From Hippasteria phrygiana (taxonomy: Eukaryota > Echinodermata > Asteroidea > Valvatida > Goniasteridae), in the NCBI GenBank assembly GCA_037893225.1, contig JAZGUH010000224.1:124001-188000 (forward strand): 64,000 nt of DNA, in the 5' to 3' direction. This document shows positions 24,642 through 38,300 of the stretch, one piece after another. The notes beneath the pieces were generated by a model. The model saw only the letters and a list, made by a program, of their open reading frames with translations, was not told where the DNA came from and ran no database searches. Positions within the stretch are counted from its first letter, which is position 1. Every line of letters begins with the position of its first letter. A program made the position numbers and the translations under genes.

Positions 24642-27600
24642 TGCAATTATGAATGAGTAAAGGAAGTCCATACCCCAGGGAATTTGACATGCATGGAGCA
24701 ATAAATAGACGGTAACATGTACACAGATGTTGGCCGGAAAGAAAATAAACATTGCGAGGTTTGAATTTTCTCCACAAGTTTTAACTCTAGGAAGCCGCCG
24801 ATGATTGCAACATGTAGCGCCAGATCTAAGCTATCCATACATGCAAAATTACTGTATTTGGTTTATATTTCATGCAATTATGAATGAGTAAAGCAAGTCC
24901 ATACCCCAGGGAATTTGACGTGCATGGAGCAATAAATAGACGGTAACATGTACACAGATGTTGGCCGGAAAGAAAATAAACATTGCGAGGTTTGAATTTT
25001 CTCCACAAGTTTTAACTCTAGGAAGCCGCCGATGATTGCAACATGTAGCGCCAGATCTAAGCTATCCATACATGTCAAAATTACTGTATTTGGTTGATAT
25101 TTCATGCAATTATGAATGAGTAGAGCAAGTCCATACCCCAGGGAATTTGACATGCATGGAGCAATAAATAGAAGGTAATATGCACACAGATGTTGGCCGG
25201 AAAGAAAATAAACATTGCGAGGTTTGAATTTTCTCCACAAGTTTTAACTCTAGGAAGCCGCCGATGATTGCAACATGTAGCGCCAGATCTAAGCTATCCA
25301 TACATGTCAAAATTACTGCATTTGGTTGATATTTCATGCAATTATGAATGAGTAAAGCAAGTCCATACCCCAGGGAATTTGACATGCATGGAGCAATAAA
25401 TAGACGGTAACATGTACACAGATGTTGGCCGGAAAGAAAATAAACATTGCGAGGTTTGAATTTTCTCCACAAGTTTTAACTCTAGGAAGTCGCCGATGAT
25501 TGCAACATGTAGCGCCAGATCTAAGCTATCCATACATGTCAAAATTACTGTATTTGGTTGATATTTCATGCAATTATGAATGAGTAAAACAAGTCATACC
25601 CCAGGGAATTTGACATGCATGGAGCAATAAATAGACGGTAATATGTACACAGATGTTGGCCGGAAAGAAAATAAACATTGCGAGGTTTGAATTTTCTCCA
25701 CAAGTTTTAACTCTAAGAAGCCGCCGATGATTGCAACATGTAGCGCCAGATCTAAGCTATCCATACATGTCAAAATTACTGTATTTGGTTTATATTTCAT
25801 GCAATTATGAATGAGTAAAGCAAGTCCGTACCCCAGGGAATTTGACATGCATGGAGCAATAAATAGACGGTAACATGTACACAGATGTTGGCCGGAAAGA
25901 AAATAAACATTGCGAGGTTTGAATTTTCTCCACAAGTTTTAACTCTAGGAAGCCGCCGATGATTGCAACATGTAGCGCCAGATCTAAGCTATCCATACAT
26001 GTCAAAATTACTGTATTTGGTTGATATTTCATGCAATTATGAATGAGTAAAACAAGTCATACCCCAGGGAATTTGACATGCATGGAGCAATAAATAGACG
26101 GTAATATGTACACAGATGTTGGCCGGAAAGAAAATAAACATTGCGAGGTTTGAATTTTCTCCACAAGTTTTAACTCTAAGAAGCCGCCGATGATTGCAAC
26201 ATGTAGCGCCAGATCTAAGCTATCCATACATGTCAAAATTACTGTATTTGGTTTATATTTCATGCAATTATGAATGAGTAAAGCAAGTCATACCCCAGGG
26301 AATTTGACATGCATGGAGCAATAAATAGAAGGTAATATGCACACAGATGTTGGCCGGAAAGAAAATAAACATTGCGAGGTTTGAATTTTCTCCACAAGTT
26401 TTAACTCTAGGAAGCCGCCGATGATTGCAACATGTAGCGCCAGATCTAAGCTATCCATACATGTCAAAATTACTGCATTTGGTTGATATTTCATGCAATT
26501 ATGAATGAGTAAAGCAAGTCCATACCCCAGGGAATTTGACATGCATGGAGCAATAAATAGACGGTAACATGTACACAGATGTTGGCCGGAAAGAAAATAA
26601 ACATTGCGAGGTTTGAATTTTCTCCACAAGTTTTAACTCTAGGAAGTCGCCGATGATTGCAACATGTAGCGCCAGATCTAAGCTATCCATACATGTCAAA
26701 ATTACTGTATTTGGTTGATATTTCATGCAATTATGAATGAGTAAAACAAGTCATACCCCAGGGAATTTGACATGCATGGAGCAATAAATAGACGGTAATA
26801 TGTACACAGATGTTGGCCGGAAAGAAAATAAACATTGCGAGGTTTGAATTTTCTCCACAAGTTTTAACTCTAAGAAGCCGCCGATGATTGCAACATGTAG
26901 CGCCAGATCTAAGCTATCCATACATGTCAAAATTACTGTATTTGGTTTATATTTCATGCAATTATGAATGAGTAAAGCAAGTCCATACCCCAGGGAATTT
27001 GACATGCATGGAGCAATAAATAGACGGTAACATGTACACAGATGTTGGCCGGAAAGAAAATAAACATTGCGAGGTTTGAATTTTCTCCACAAGTTTTAAC
27101 TCTAGGAAGCCGCCGATGATTGCAACATGTAGCGCCAGATCTAAGCTATCCATACATGTCAAAATTACTGTATTTGGTTGATATTTCATGCAATTATGAA
27201 TGAGTAAAACAAGTCATACCCCAGGGAATTTGACATGCATGGAGCAATAAATAGACGGTAATATGTACACAGATGTTGGCCGGAAAGAAAATAAACATTG
27301 CGAGGTTTGAATTTTCTCCACAAGTTTTAACTCTAAGAAGCCGCCGATGATTGCAACATGTAGCGCCAGATCTAAGCTATCCATACATGTCAAAATTACT
27401 GTATTTGGTTTATATTTCATGCAATTATGAATGAGTAAAGCAAGTCATACCCCAGGGAATTTGACATGCATGGAGCAATAAATAGACGGTAATATGTACA
27501 CAGATGTTGGCCGGAAAGAAAATAAACATTGCGAGGTTTGAATTTTCTCCACAAGTTTTAACTCTAGGAAGCCGCCGATGATTGCAACATGTAGCGCCAG

Positions 27601-28113
27601 ATCTAAGCTATCCATACATGTCAAAATTACTGTATTTGGTTTATATTTCATGCAATTATGAATGAGTAAAGCAAGTCATACCCCAGGGAATTTGACATGC
27701 ATGGAGCAATAAATAGACGGTAATATGTACACAGATGTTGGCCGGAAAGAAAATAAACATTGCGAGGTTTGAATTTTCTCCACAAGTTTTAACTCTAAGA
27801 AGCCGCCGATGATTGCAACATGTAGCGCCAGATCTAAGCTATCCATACATGTCAAAATTACTGCATTTGGTTGATATTTCATGCAATTATGAATGAATAA
27901 AGCAAGTCCATACCCCAGGGAATTTGACGTGCATGGAGCAATAAATAGACGGTAATATGCACACAGATGTTGGCCGGAAAGAAAATAAACATTGCGAGGT
28001 TTGAATTTTCTCCACAAGTTTTAACTCTAAGAAGCCGCCGATGATTGCAACATGTAGCGCCAGATCTAAGCTATCCATACATGTCAAAATTACTGTATTT
28101 GGTTGATATTTCA
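24642..28113. repeat. K-to-E unit, 15 monomers (3,472 bp)
   Basis: Order: K-P'-Q-R-A2-S'-A2-Q'-R-A2-S-A2-T-U-E. Compared with the 10-monomer unit, the five-monomer block A2-S'-A2-Q'-R has been added after R. The P' monomer has G48. S' at 25800 has GTCCGTACC (G29). Q' at 26263 is a 231-bp chimera with the front of a T/U-type monomer (lost C) and the back of Q (A69, C79, C215), which marks the joint of the insertion. Confidence 0.82.
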
Positions 28114-31100
28114 TGCAATTATGAATGAGTAAAGGAAGTCCATACCCCAGGGAATTTGACATGCATGGAGCAATAAATAGACGGTAACATGTACACAGAT
28201 GTTGGCCGGAAAGAAAATAAACATTGCGAGGTTTGAATTTTCTCCACAAGTTTTAACTCTAGGAAGCCGCCGATGATTGCAACATGTAGCGCCAGATCTA
28301 AGCTATCCATACATGCAAAATTACTGTATTTGGTTTATATTTCATGCAATTATGAATGAGTAAAGCAAGTCCATACCCCAGGGAATTTGACGTGCATGGA
28401 GCAATAAATAGACGGTAACATGTACACAGATGTTGGCCGGAAAGAAAATAAACATTGCGAGGTTTGAATTTTCTCCACAAGTTTTAACTCTAGGAAGCCG
28501 CCGATGATTGCAACATGTAGCGCCAGATCTAAGCTATCCATACATGTCAAAATTACTGTATTTGGTTGATATTTCATGCAATTATGAATGAGTAGAGCAA
28601 GTCCATACCCCAGGGAATTTGACATGCATGGAGCAATAAATAGAAGGTAATATGCACACAGATGTTGGCCGGAAAGAAAATAAACATTGCGAGGTTTGAA
28701 TTTTCTCCACAAGTTTTAACTCTAGGAAGCCGCCGATGATTGCAACATGTAGCGCCAGATCTAAGCTATCCATACATGTCAAAATTACTGCATTTGGTTG
28801 ATATTTCATGCAATTATGAATGAGTAAAGCAAGTCCATACCCCAGGGAATTTGACATGCATGGAGCAATAAATAGACGGTAACATGTACACAGATGTTGG
28901 CCGGAAAGAAAATAAACATTGCGAGGTTTGAATTTTCTCCACAAGTTTTAACTCTAGGAAGTCGCCGATGATTGCAACATGTAGCGCCAGATCTAAGCTA
29001 TCCATACATGTCAAAATTACTGTATTTGGTTGATATTTCATGCAATTATGAATGAGTAAAACAAGTCATACCCCAGGGAATTTGACATGCATGGAGCAAT
29101 AAATAGACGGTAATATGTACACAGATGTTGGCCGGAAAGAAAATAAACATTGCGAGGTTTGAATTTTCTCCACAAGTTTTAACTCTAAGAAGCCGCCGAT
29201 GATTGCAACATGTAGCGCCAGATCTAAGCTATCCATACATGTCAAAATTACTGTATTTGGTTGATATTTCATGCAATTATGAATGAGTAAAGCAAGTCCA
29301 TACCCCAGGGAATTTGACATGCATGGAGCAATAAATAGACGGTAACATGTACACAGATGTTGGCCGGAAAGAAAATAAACATTGCGAGGTTTGAATTTTC
29401 TCCACAAGTTTTAACTCTAGGAAGCCGCCGATGATTGCAACATGTAGCGCCAGATCTAAGCTATCCATACATGTCAAAATTACTGCATTTGGTTGATATT
29501 TCATGCAATTATGAATGAGTAAAGCAAGTCCATACCCCAGGGAATTTGACATGCATGGAGCAATAAATAGACGGTAACATGTACACAGATGTTGGCCGGA
29601 AAGAAAATAAACATTGCGAGGTTTGAATTTTCTCCACAAGTTTTAACTCTAGGAAGTCGCCGATGATTGCAACATGTAGCGCCAGATCTAAGCTATCCAT
29701 ACATGTCAAAATTACTGTATTTGGTTGATATTTCATGCAATTATGAATGAGTAAAACAAGTCATACCCCAGGGAATTTGACATGCATGGAGCAATAAATA
29801 GACGGTAATATGTACACAGATGTTGGCCGGAAAGAAAATAAACATTGCGAGGTTTGAATTTTCTCCACAAGTTTTAACTCTAAGAAGCCGCCGATGATTG
29901 CAACATGTAGCGCCAGATCTAAGCTATCCATACATGTCAAAATTACTGTATTTGGTTGATATTTCATGCAATTATGAATGAGTAAAGCAAGTCCATACCC
30001 CAGGGAATTTGACATGCATGGAGCAATAAATAGACGGTAACATGTACACAGATGTTGGCCGGAAAGAAAATAAACATTGCGAGGTTTGAATTTTCTCCAC
30101 AAGTTTTAACTCTAGGAAGCCGCCGATGATTGCAACATGTAGCGCCAGATCTAAGCTATCCATACATGTCAAAATTACTGCATTTGGTTGATATTTCATG
30201 CAATTATGAATGAGTAAAGCAAGTCCATACCCCAGGGAATTTGACATGCATGGAGCAATAAATAGACGGTAACATGTACACAGATGTTGGCCGGAAAGAA
30301 AATAAACATTGCGAGGTTTGAATTTTCTCCACAAGTTTTAACTCTAGGAAGTCGCCGATGATTGCAACATGTAGCGCCAGATCTAAGCTATCCATACATG
30401 TCAAAATTACTGTATTTGGTTGATATTTCATGCAATTATGAATGAGTAAAACAAGTCATACCCCAGGGAATTTGACATGCATGGAGCAATAAATAGACGG
30501 TAATATGTACACAGATGTTGGCCGGAAAGAAAATAAACATTGCGAGGTTTGAATTTTCTCCACAAGTTTTAACTCTAAGAAGCCGCCGATGATTGCAACA
30601 TGTAGCGCCAGATCTAAGCTATCCATACATGTCAAAATTACTGTATTTGGTTTATATTTCATGCAATTATGAATGAGTAAAGCAAGTCCGTACCCCAGGG
30701 AATTTGACATGCATGGAGCAATAAATAGACGGTAACATGTACACAGATGTTGGCCGGAAAGAAAATAAACATTGCGAGGTTTGAATTTTCTCCACAAGTT
30801 TTAACTCTAGGAAGCCGCCGATGATTGCAACATGTAGCGCCAGATCTAAGCTATCCATACATGTCAAAATTACTGTATTTGGTTGATATTTCATGCAATT
30901 ATGAATGAGTAAAACAAGTCATACCCCAGGGAATTTGACATGCATGGAGCAATAAATAGACGGTAATATGTACACAGATGTTGGCCGGAAAGAAAATAAA
31001 CATTGCGAGGTTTGAATTTTCTCCACAAGTTTTAACTCTAAGAAGCCGCCGATGATTGCAACATGTAGCGCCAGATCTAAGCTATCCATACATGTCAAAA

Positions 31101-32975
31101 TTACTGTATTTGGTTTATATTTCATGCAATTATGAATGAGTAAAGCAAGTCATACCCCAGGGAATTTGACATGCATGGAGCAATAAATAGAAGGTAATAT
31201 GCACACAGATGTTGGCCGGAAAGAAAATAAACATTGCGAGGTTTGAATTTTCTCCACAAGTTTTAACTCTAGGAAGCCGCCGATGATTGCAACATGTAGC
31301 GCCAGATCTAAGCTATCCATACATGTCAAAATTACTGCATTTGGTTGATATTTCATGCAATTATGAATGAGTAAAGCAAGTCCATACCCCAGGGAATTTG
31401 ACATGCATGGAGCAATAAATAGACGGTAACATGTACACAGATGTTGGCCGGAAAGAAAATAAACATTGCGAGGTTTGAATTTTCTCCACAAGTTTTAACT
31501 CTAGGAAGTCGCCGATGATTGCAACATGTAGCGCCAGATCTAAGCTATCCATACATGTCAAAATTACTGTATTTGGTTGATATTTCATGCAATTATGAAT
31601 GAGTAAAACAAGTCATACCCCAGGGAATTTGACATGCATGGAGCAATAAATAGACGGTAATATGTACACAGATGTTGGCCGGAAAGAAAATAAACATTGC
31701 GAGGTTTGAATTTTCTCCACAAGTTTTAACTCTAAGAAGCCGCCGATGATTGCAACATGTAGCGCCAGATCTAAGCTATCCATACATGTCAAAATTACTG
31801 TATTTGGTTTATATTTCATGCAATTATGAATGAGTAAAGCAAGTCCATACCCCAGGGAATTTGACATGCATGGAGCAATAAATAGACGGTAACATGTACA
31901 CAGATGTTGGCCGGAAAGAAAATAAACATTGCGAGGTTTGAATTTTCTCCACAAGTTTTAACTCTAGGAAGCCGCCGATGATTGCAACATGTAGCGCCAG
32001 ATCTAAGCTATCCATACATGTCAAAATTACTGTATTTGGTTGATATTTCATGCAATTATGAATGAGTAAAACAAGTCATACCCCAGGGAATTTGACATGC
32101 ATGGAGCAATAAATAGACGGTAATATGTACACAGATGTTGGCCGGAAAGAAAATAAACATTGCGAGGTTTGAATTTTCTCCACAAGTTTTAACTCTAAGA
32201 AGCCGCCGATGATTGCAACATGTAGCGCCAGATCTAAGCTATCCATACATGTCAAAATTACTGTATTTGGTTTATATTTCATGCAATTATGAATGAGTAA
32301 AGCAAGTCATACCCCAGGGAATTTGACATGCATGGAGCAATAAATAGACGGTAATATGTACACAGATGTTGGCCGGAAAGAAAATAAACATTGCGAGGTT
32401 TGAATTTTCTCCACAAGTTTTAACTCTAGGAAGCCGCCGATGATTGCAACATGTAGCGCCAGATCTAAGCTATCCATACATGTCAAAATTACTGTATTTG
32501 GTTTATATTTCATGCAATTATGAATGAGTAAAGCAAGTCATACCCCAGGGAATTTGACATGCATGGAGCAATAAATAGACGGTAATATGTACACAGATGT
32601 TGGCCGGAAAGAAAATAAACATTGCGAGGTTTGAATTTTCTCCACAAGTTTTAACTCTAAGAAGCCGCCGATGATTGCAACATGTAGCGCCAGATCTAAG
32701 CTATCCATACATGTCAAAATTACTGCATTTGGTTGATATTTCATGCAATTATGAATGAATAAAGCAAGTCCATACCCCAGGGAATTTGACGTGCATGGAG
32801 CAATAAATAGACGGTAATATGCACACAGATGTTGGCCGGAAAGAAAATAAACATTGCGAGGTTTGAATTTTCTCCACAAGTTTTAACTCTAAGAAGCCGC
32901 CGATGATTGCAACATGTAGCGCCAGATCTAAGCTATCCATACATGTCAAAATTACTGTATTTGGTTGATATTTCA
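28114..32975. repeat. K-to-E unit, 21 monomers (4,862 bp)
   Basis: Order: K-P'-Q-R-A1-H-R-A1-H-R-A2-S'-A2-Q'-R-A2-S-A2-T-U-E. It equals the 15-monomer unit with two A1-H-R trimers inserted after the first R. The stretch from about 30047 onward matches the stretch from about 25185 onward at every diagnostic site, offset by 4,862 bp. Confidence 0.82.
29041..30430. repeat. A1-H-R trimer, two tandem copies (695 bp each)
   Basis: The trimers lie at 29041-29735 and 29736-30430. Each is A1 (231 bp), H and R. A third A1-H-R appears at 33903, and others at 36218 and, with R replaced by an E/R chimera, at 39228, 41082 and 44093. The two copies here look identical. Confidence 0.85.
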
Positions 32976-35900
32976 TGCAATTATGAATGAGTAAAGGAAG
33001 TCCATACCCCAGGGAATTTGACATGCATGGAGCAATAAATAGACGGTAACATGTACACAGATGTTGGCCGGAAAGAAAATAAACATTGCGAGGTTTGAAT
33101 TTTCTCCACAAGTTTTAACTCTAGGAAGCCGCCGATGATTGCAACATGTAGCGCCAGATCTAAGCTATCCATACATGCAAAATTACTGTATTTGGTTTAT
33201 ATTTCATGCAATTATGAATGAGTAAAGCAAGTCCATACCCCAGGGAATTTGACGTGCATGGAGCAATAAATAGACGGTAACATGTACACAGATGTTGGCC
33301 GGAAAGAAAATAAACATTGCGAGGTTTGAATTTTCTCCACAAGTTTTAACTCTAGGAAGCCGCCGATGATTGCAACATGTAGCGCCAGATCTAAGCTATC
33401 CATACATGTCAAAATTACTGTATTTGGTTGATATTTCATGCAATTATGAATGAGTAGAGCAAGTCCATACCCCAGGGAATTTGACATGCATGGAGCAATA
33501 AATAGAAGGTAATATGCACACAGATGTTGGCCGGAAAGAAAATAAACATTGCGAGGTTTGAATTTTCTCCACAAGTTTTAACTCTAGGAAGCCGCCGATG
33601 ATTGCAACATGTAGCGCCAGATCTAAGCTATCCATACATGTCAAAATTACTGCATTTGGTTGATATTTCATGCAATTATGAATGAGTAAAGCAAGTCCAT
33701 ACCCCAGGGAATTTGACATGCATGGAGCAATAAATAGACGGTAACATGTACACAGATGTTGGCCGGAAAGAAAATAAACATTGCGAGGTTTGAATTTTCT
33801 CCACAAGTTTTAACTCTAGGAAGTCGCCGATGATTGCAACATGTAGCGCCAGATCTAAGCTATCCATACATGTCAAAATTACTGTATTTGGTTGATATTT
33901 CATGCAATTATGAATGAGTAAAACAAGTCATACCCCAGGGAATTTGACATGCATGGAGCAATAAATAGACGGTAATATGTACACAGATGTTGGCCGGAAA
34001 GAAAATAAACATTGCGAGGTTTGAATTTTCTCCACAAGTTTTAACTCTAAGAAGCCGCCGATGATTGCAACATGTAGCGCCAGATCTAAGCTATCCATAC
34101 ATGTCAAAATTACTGTATTTGGTTGATATTTCATGCAATTATGAATGAGTAAAGCAAGTCCATACCCCAGGGAATTTGACATGCATGGAGCAATAAATAG
34201 ACGGTAACATGTACACAGATGTTGGCCGGAAAGAAAATAAACATTGCGAGGTTTGAATTTTCTCCACAAGTTTTAACTCTAGGAAGCCGCCGATGATTGC
34301 AACATGTAGCGCCAGATCTAAGCTATCCATACATGTCAAAATTACTGCATTTGGTTGATATTTCATGCAATTATGAATGAGTAAAGCAAGTCCATACCCC
34401 AGGGAATTTGACATGCATGGAGCAATAAATAGACGGTAACATGTACACAGATGTTGGCCGGAAAGAAAATAAACATTGCGAGGTTTGAATTTTCTCCACA
34501 AGTTTTAACTCTAGGAAGTCGCCGATGATTGCAACATGTAGCGCCAGATCTAAGCTATCCATACATGTCAAAATTACTGTATTTGGTTGATATTTCATGC
34601 AATTATGAATGAGTAAAACAAGTCATACCCCAGGGAATTTGACATGCATGGAGCAATAAATAGACGGTAATATGTACACAGATGTTGGCCGGAAAGAAAA
34701 TAAACATTGCGAGGTTTGAATTTTCTCCACAAGTTTTAACTCTAAGAAGCCGCCGATGATTGCAACATGTAGCGCCAGATCTAAGCTATCCATACATGTC
34801 AAAATTACTGTATTTGGTTTATATTTCATGCAATTATGAATGAGTAAAGCAAGTCCGTACCCCAGGGAATTTGACATGCATGGAGCAATAAATAGACGGT
34901 AACATGTACACAGATGTTGGCCGGAAAGAAAATAAACATTGCGAGGTTTGAATTTTCTCCACAAGTTTTAACTCTAGGAAGCCGCCGATGATTGCAACAT
35001 GTAGCGCCAGATCTAAGCTATCCATACATGTCAAAATTACTGTATTTGGTTGATATTTCATGCAATTATGAATGAGTAAAACAAGTCATACCCCAGGGAA
35101 TTTGACATGCATGGAGCAATAAATAGACGGTAATATGTACACAGATGTTGGCCGGAAAGAAAATAAACATTGCGAGGTTTGAATTTTCTCCACAAGTTTT
35201 AACTCTAAGAAGCCGCCGATGATTGCAACATGTAGCGCCAGATCTAAGCTATCCATACATGTCAAAATTACTGTATTTGGTTTATATTTCATGCAATTAT
35301 GAATGAGTAAAGCAAGTCATACCCCAGGGAATTTGACATGCATGGAGCAATAAATAGACGGTAATATGTACACAGATGTTGGCCGGAAAGAAAATAAACA
35401 TTGCGAGGTTTGAATTTTCTCCACAAGTTTTAACTCTAGGAAGCCGCCGATGATTGCAACATGTAGCGCCAGATCTAAGCTATCCATACATGTCAAAATT
35501 ACTGTATTTGGTTTATATTTCATGCAATTATGAATGAGTAAAGCAAGTCATACCCCAGGGAATTTGACATGCATGGAGCAATAAATAGACGGTAATATGT
35601 ACACAGATGTTGGCCGGAAAGAAAATAAACATTGCGAGGTTTGAATTTTCTCCACAAGTTTTAACTCTAAGAAGCCGCCGATGATTGCAACATGTAGCGC
35701 CAGATCTAAGCTATCCATACATGTCAAAATTACTGCATTTGGTTGATATTTCATGCAATTATGAATGAATAAAGCAAGTCCATACCCCAGGGAATTTGAC
35801 GTGCATGGAGCAATAAATAGACGGTAATATGCACACAGATGTTGGCCGGAAAGAAAATAAACATTGCGAGGTTTGAATTTTCTCCACAAGTTTTAACTCT

Positions 35901-38300
35901 AAGAAGCCGCCGATGATTGCAACATGTAGCGCCAGATCTAAGCTATCCATACATGTCAAAATTACTGTATTTGGTTGATATTTCATGCAATTATGAATGA
36001 GTAAAGCAAGTCCATACCCCAGGGAATTTGACATGCATGGAGCAATAAATAGACGGTAACATGTACACAGATGTTGGCCGGAAAGAAAATAAACATTGCG
36101 AGGTTTGAATTTTCTCCACAAGTTTTAACTCTAGGAAGTCGCCGATGATTGCAACATGTAGCGCCAGATCTAAGCTATCCATACATGTCAAAATTACTGT
36201 ATTTGGTTGATATTTCATGCAATTATGAATGAGTAAAACAAGTCATACCCCAGGGAATTTGACATGCATGGAGCAATAAATAGACGGTAATATGTACACA
36301 GATGTTGGCCGGAAAGAAAATAAACATTGCGAGGTTTGAATTTTCTCCACAAGTTTTAACTCTAAGAAGCCGCCGATGATTGCAACATGTAGCGCCAGAT
36401 CTAAGCTATCCATACATGTCAAAATTACTGTATTTGGTTGATATTTCATGCAATTATGAATGAGTAAAGCAAGTCCATACCCCAGGGAATTTGACATGCA
36501 TGGAGCAATAAATAGACGGTAACATGTACACAGATGTTGGCCGGAAAGAAAATAAACATTGCGAGGTTTGAATTTTCTCCACAAGTTTTAACTCTAGGAA
36601 GCCGCCGATGATTGCAACATGTAGCGCCAGATCTAAGCTATCCATACATGTCAAAATTACTGCATTTGGTTGATATTTCATGCAATTATGAATGAGTAAA
36701 GCAAGTCCATACCCCAGGGAATTTGACATGCATGGAGCAATAAATAGACGGTAACATGTACACAGATGTTGGCCGGAAAGAAAATAAACATTGCGAGGTT
36801 TGAATTTTCTCCACAAGTTTTAACTCTAGGAAGTCGCCGATGATTGCAACATGTAGCGCCAGATCTAAGCTATCCATACATGTCAAAATTACTGTATTTG
36901 GTTGATATTTCATGCAATTATGAATGAGTAAAACAAGTCATACCCCAGGGAATTTGACATGCATGGAGCAATAAATAGACGGTAATATGTACACAGATGT
37001 TGGCCGGAAAGAAAATAAACATTGCGAGGTTTGAATTTTCTCCACAAGTTTTAACTCTAAGAAGCCGCCGATGATTGCAACATGTAGCGCCAGATCTAAG
37101 CTATCCATACATGTCAAAATTACTGTATTTGGTTTATATTTCATGCAATTATGAATGAGTAAAGCAAGTCCGTACCCCAGGGAATTTGACATGCATGGAG
37201 CAATAAATAGACGGTAACATGTACACAGATGTTGGCCGGAAAGAAAATAAACATTGCGAGGTTTGAATTTTCTCCACAAGTTTTAACTCTAGGAAGCCGC
37301 CGATGATTGCAACATGTAGCGCCAGATCTAAGCTATCCATACATGTCAAAATTACTGTATTTGGTTGATATTTCATGCAATTATGAATGAGTAAAACAAG
37401 TCATACCCCAGGGAATTTGACATGCATGGAGCAATAAATAGACGGTAATATGTACACAGATGTTGGCCGGAAAGAAAATAAACATTGCGAGGTTTGAATT
37501 TTCTCCACAAGTTTTAACTCTAAGAAGCCGCCGATGATTGCAACATGTAGCGCCAGATCTAAGCTATCCATACATGTCAAAATTACTGTATTTGGTTTAT
37601 ATTTCATGCAATTATGAATGAGTAAAGCAAGTCATACCCCAGGGAATTTGACATGCATGGAGCAATAAATAGACGGTAATATGTACACAGATGTTGGCCG
37701 GAAAGAAAATAAACATTGCGAGGTTTGAATTTTCTCCACAAGTTTTAACTCTAGGAAGCCGCCGATGATTGCAACATGTAGCGCCAGATCTAAGCTATCC
37801 ATACATGTCAAAATTACTGTATTTGGTTTATATTTCATGCAATTATGAATGAGTAAAGCAAGTCATACCCCAGGGAATTTGACATGCATGGAGCAATAAA
37901 TAGACGGTAATATGTACACAGATGTTGGCCGGAAAGAAAATAAACATTGCGAGGTTTGAATTTTCTCCACAAGTTTTAACTCTAAGAAGCCGCCGATGAT
38001 TGCAACATGTAGCGCCAGATCTAAGCTATCCATACATGTCAAAATTACTGCATTTGGTTGATATTTCATGCAATTATGAATGAATAAAGCAAGTCCATAC
38101 CCCAGGGAATTTGACGTGCATGGAGCAATAAATAGACGGTAATATGCACACAGATGTTGGCCGGAAAGAAAATAAACATTGCGAGGTTTGAATTTTCTCC
38201 ACAAGTTTTAACTCTAAGAAGCCGCCGATGATTGCAACATGTAGCGCCAGATCTAAGCTATCCATACATGTCAAAATTACTGTATTTGGTTGATATTTCA
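32976..38300. repeat. K-to-E unit, 23 monomers (5,325 bp), with internal 10-monomer duplication
   Basis: Order: K-P'-Q-R-A1-H-R-A2-S'-A2-T-U-E-R-A1-H-R-A2-S'-A2-T-U-E. The block A1-H-R-A2-S'-A2-T-U-E-R at 33903 is followed 2,315 bp later, at 36218, by A1-H-R-A2-S'-A2-T-U-E. The R at 35986 follows E directly where K is expected, so K-P'-Q have been skipped at that joint. S' (G29) occurs at both 34829 and 37144. Confidence 0.82.
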
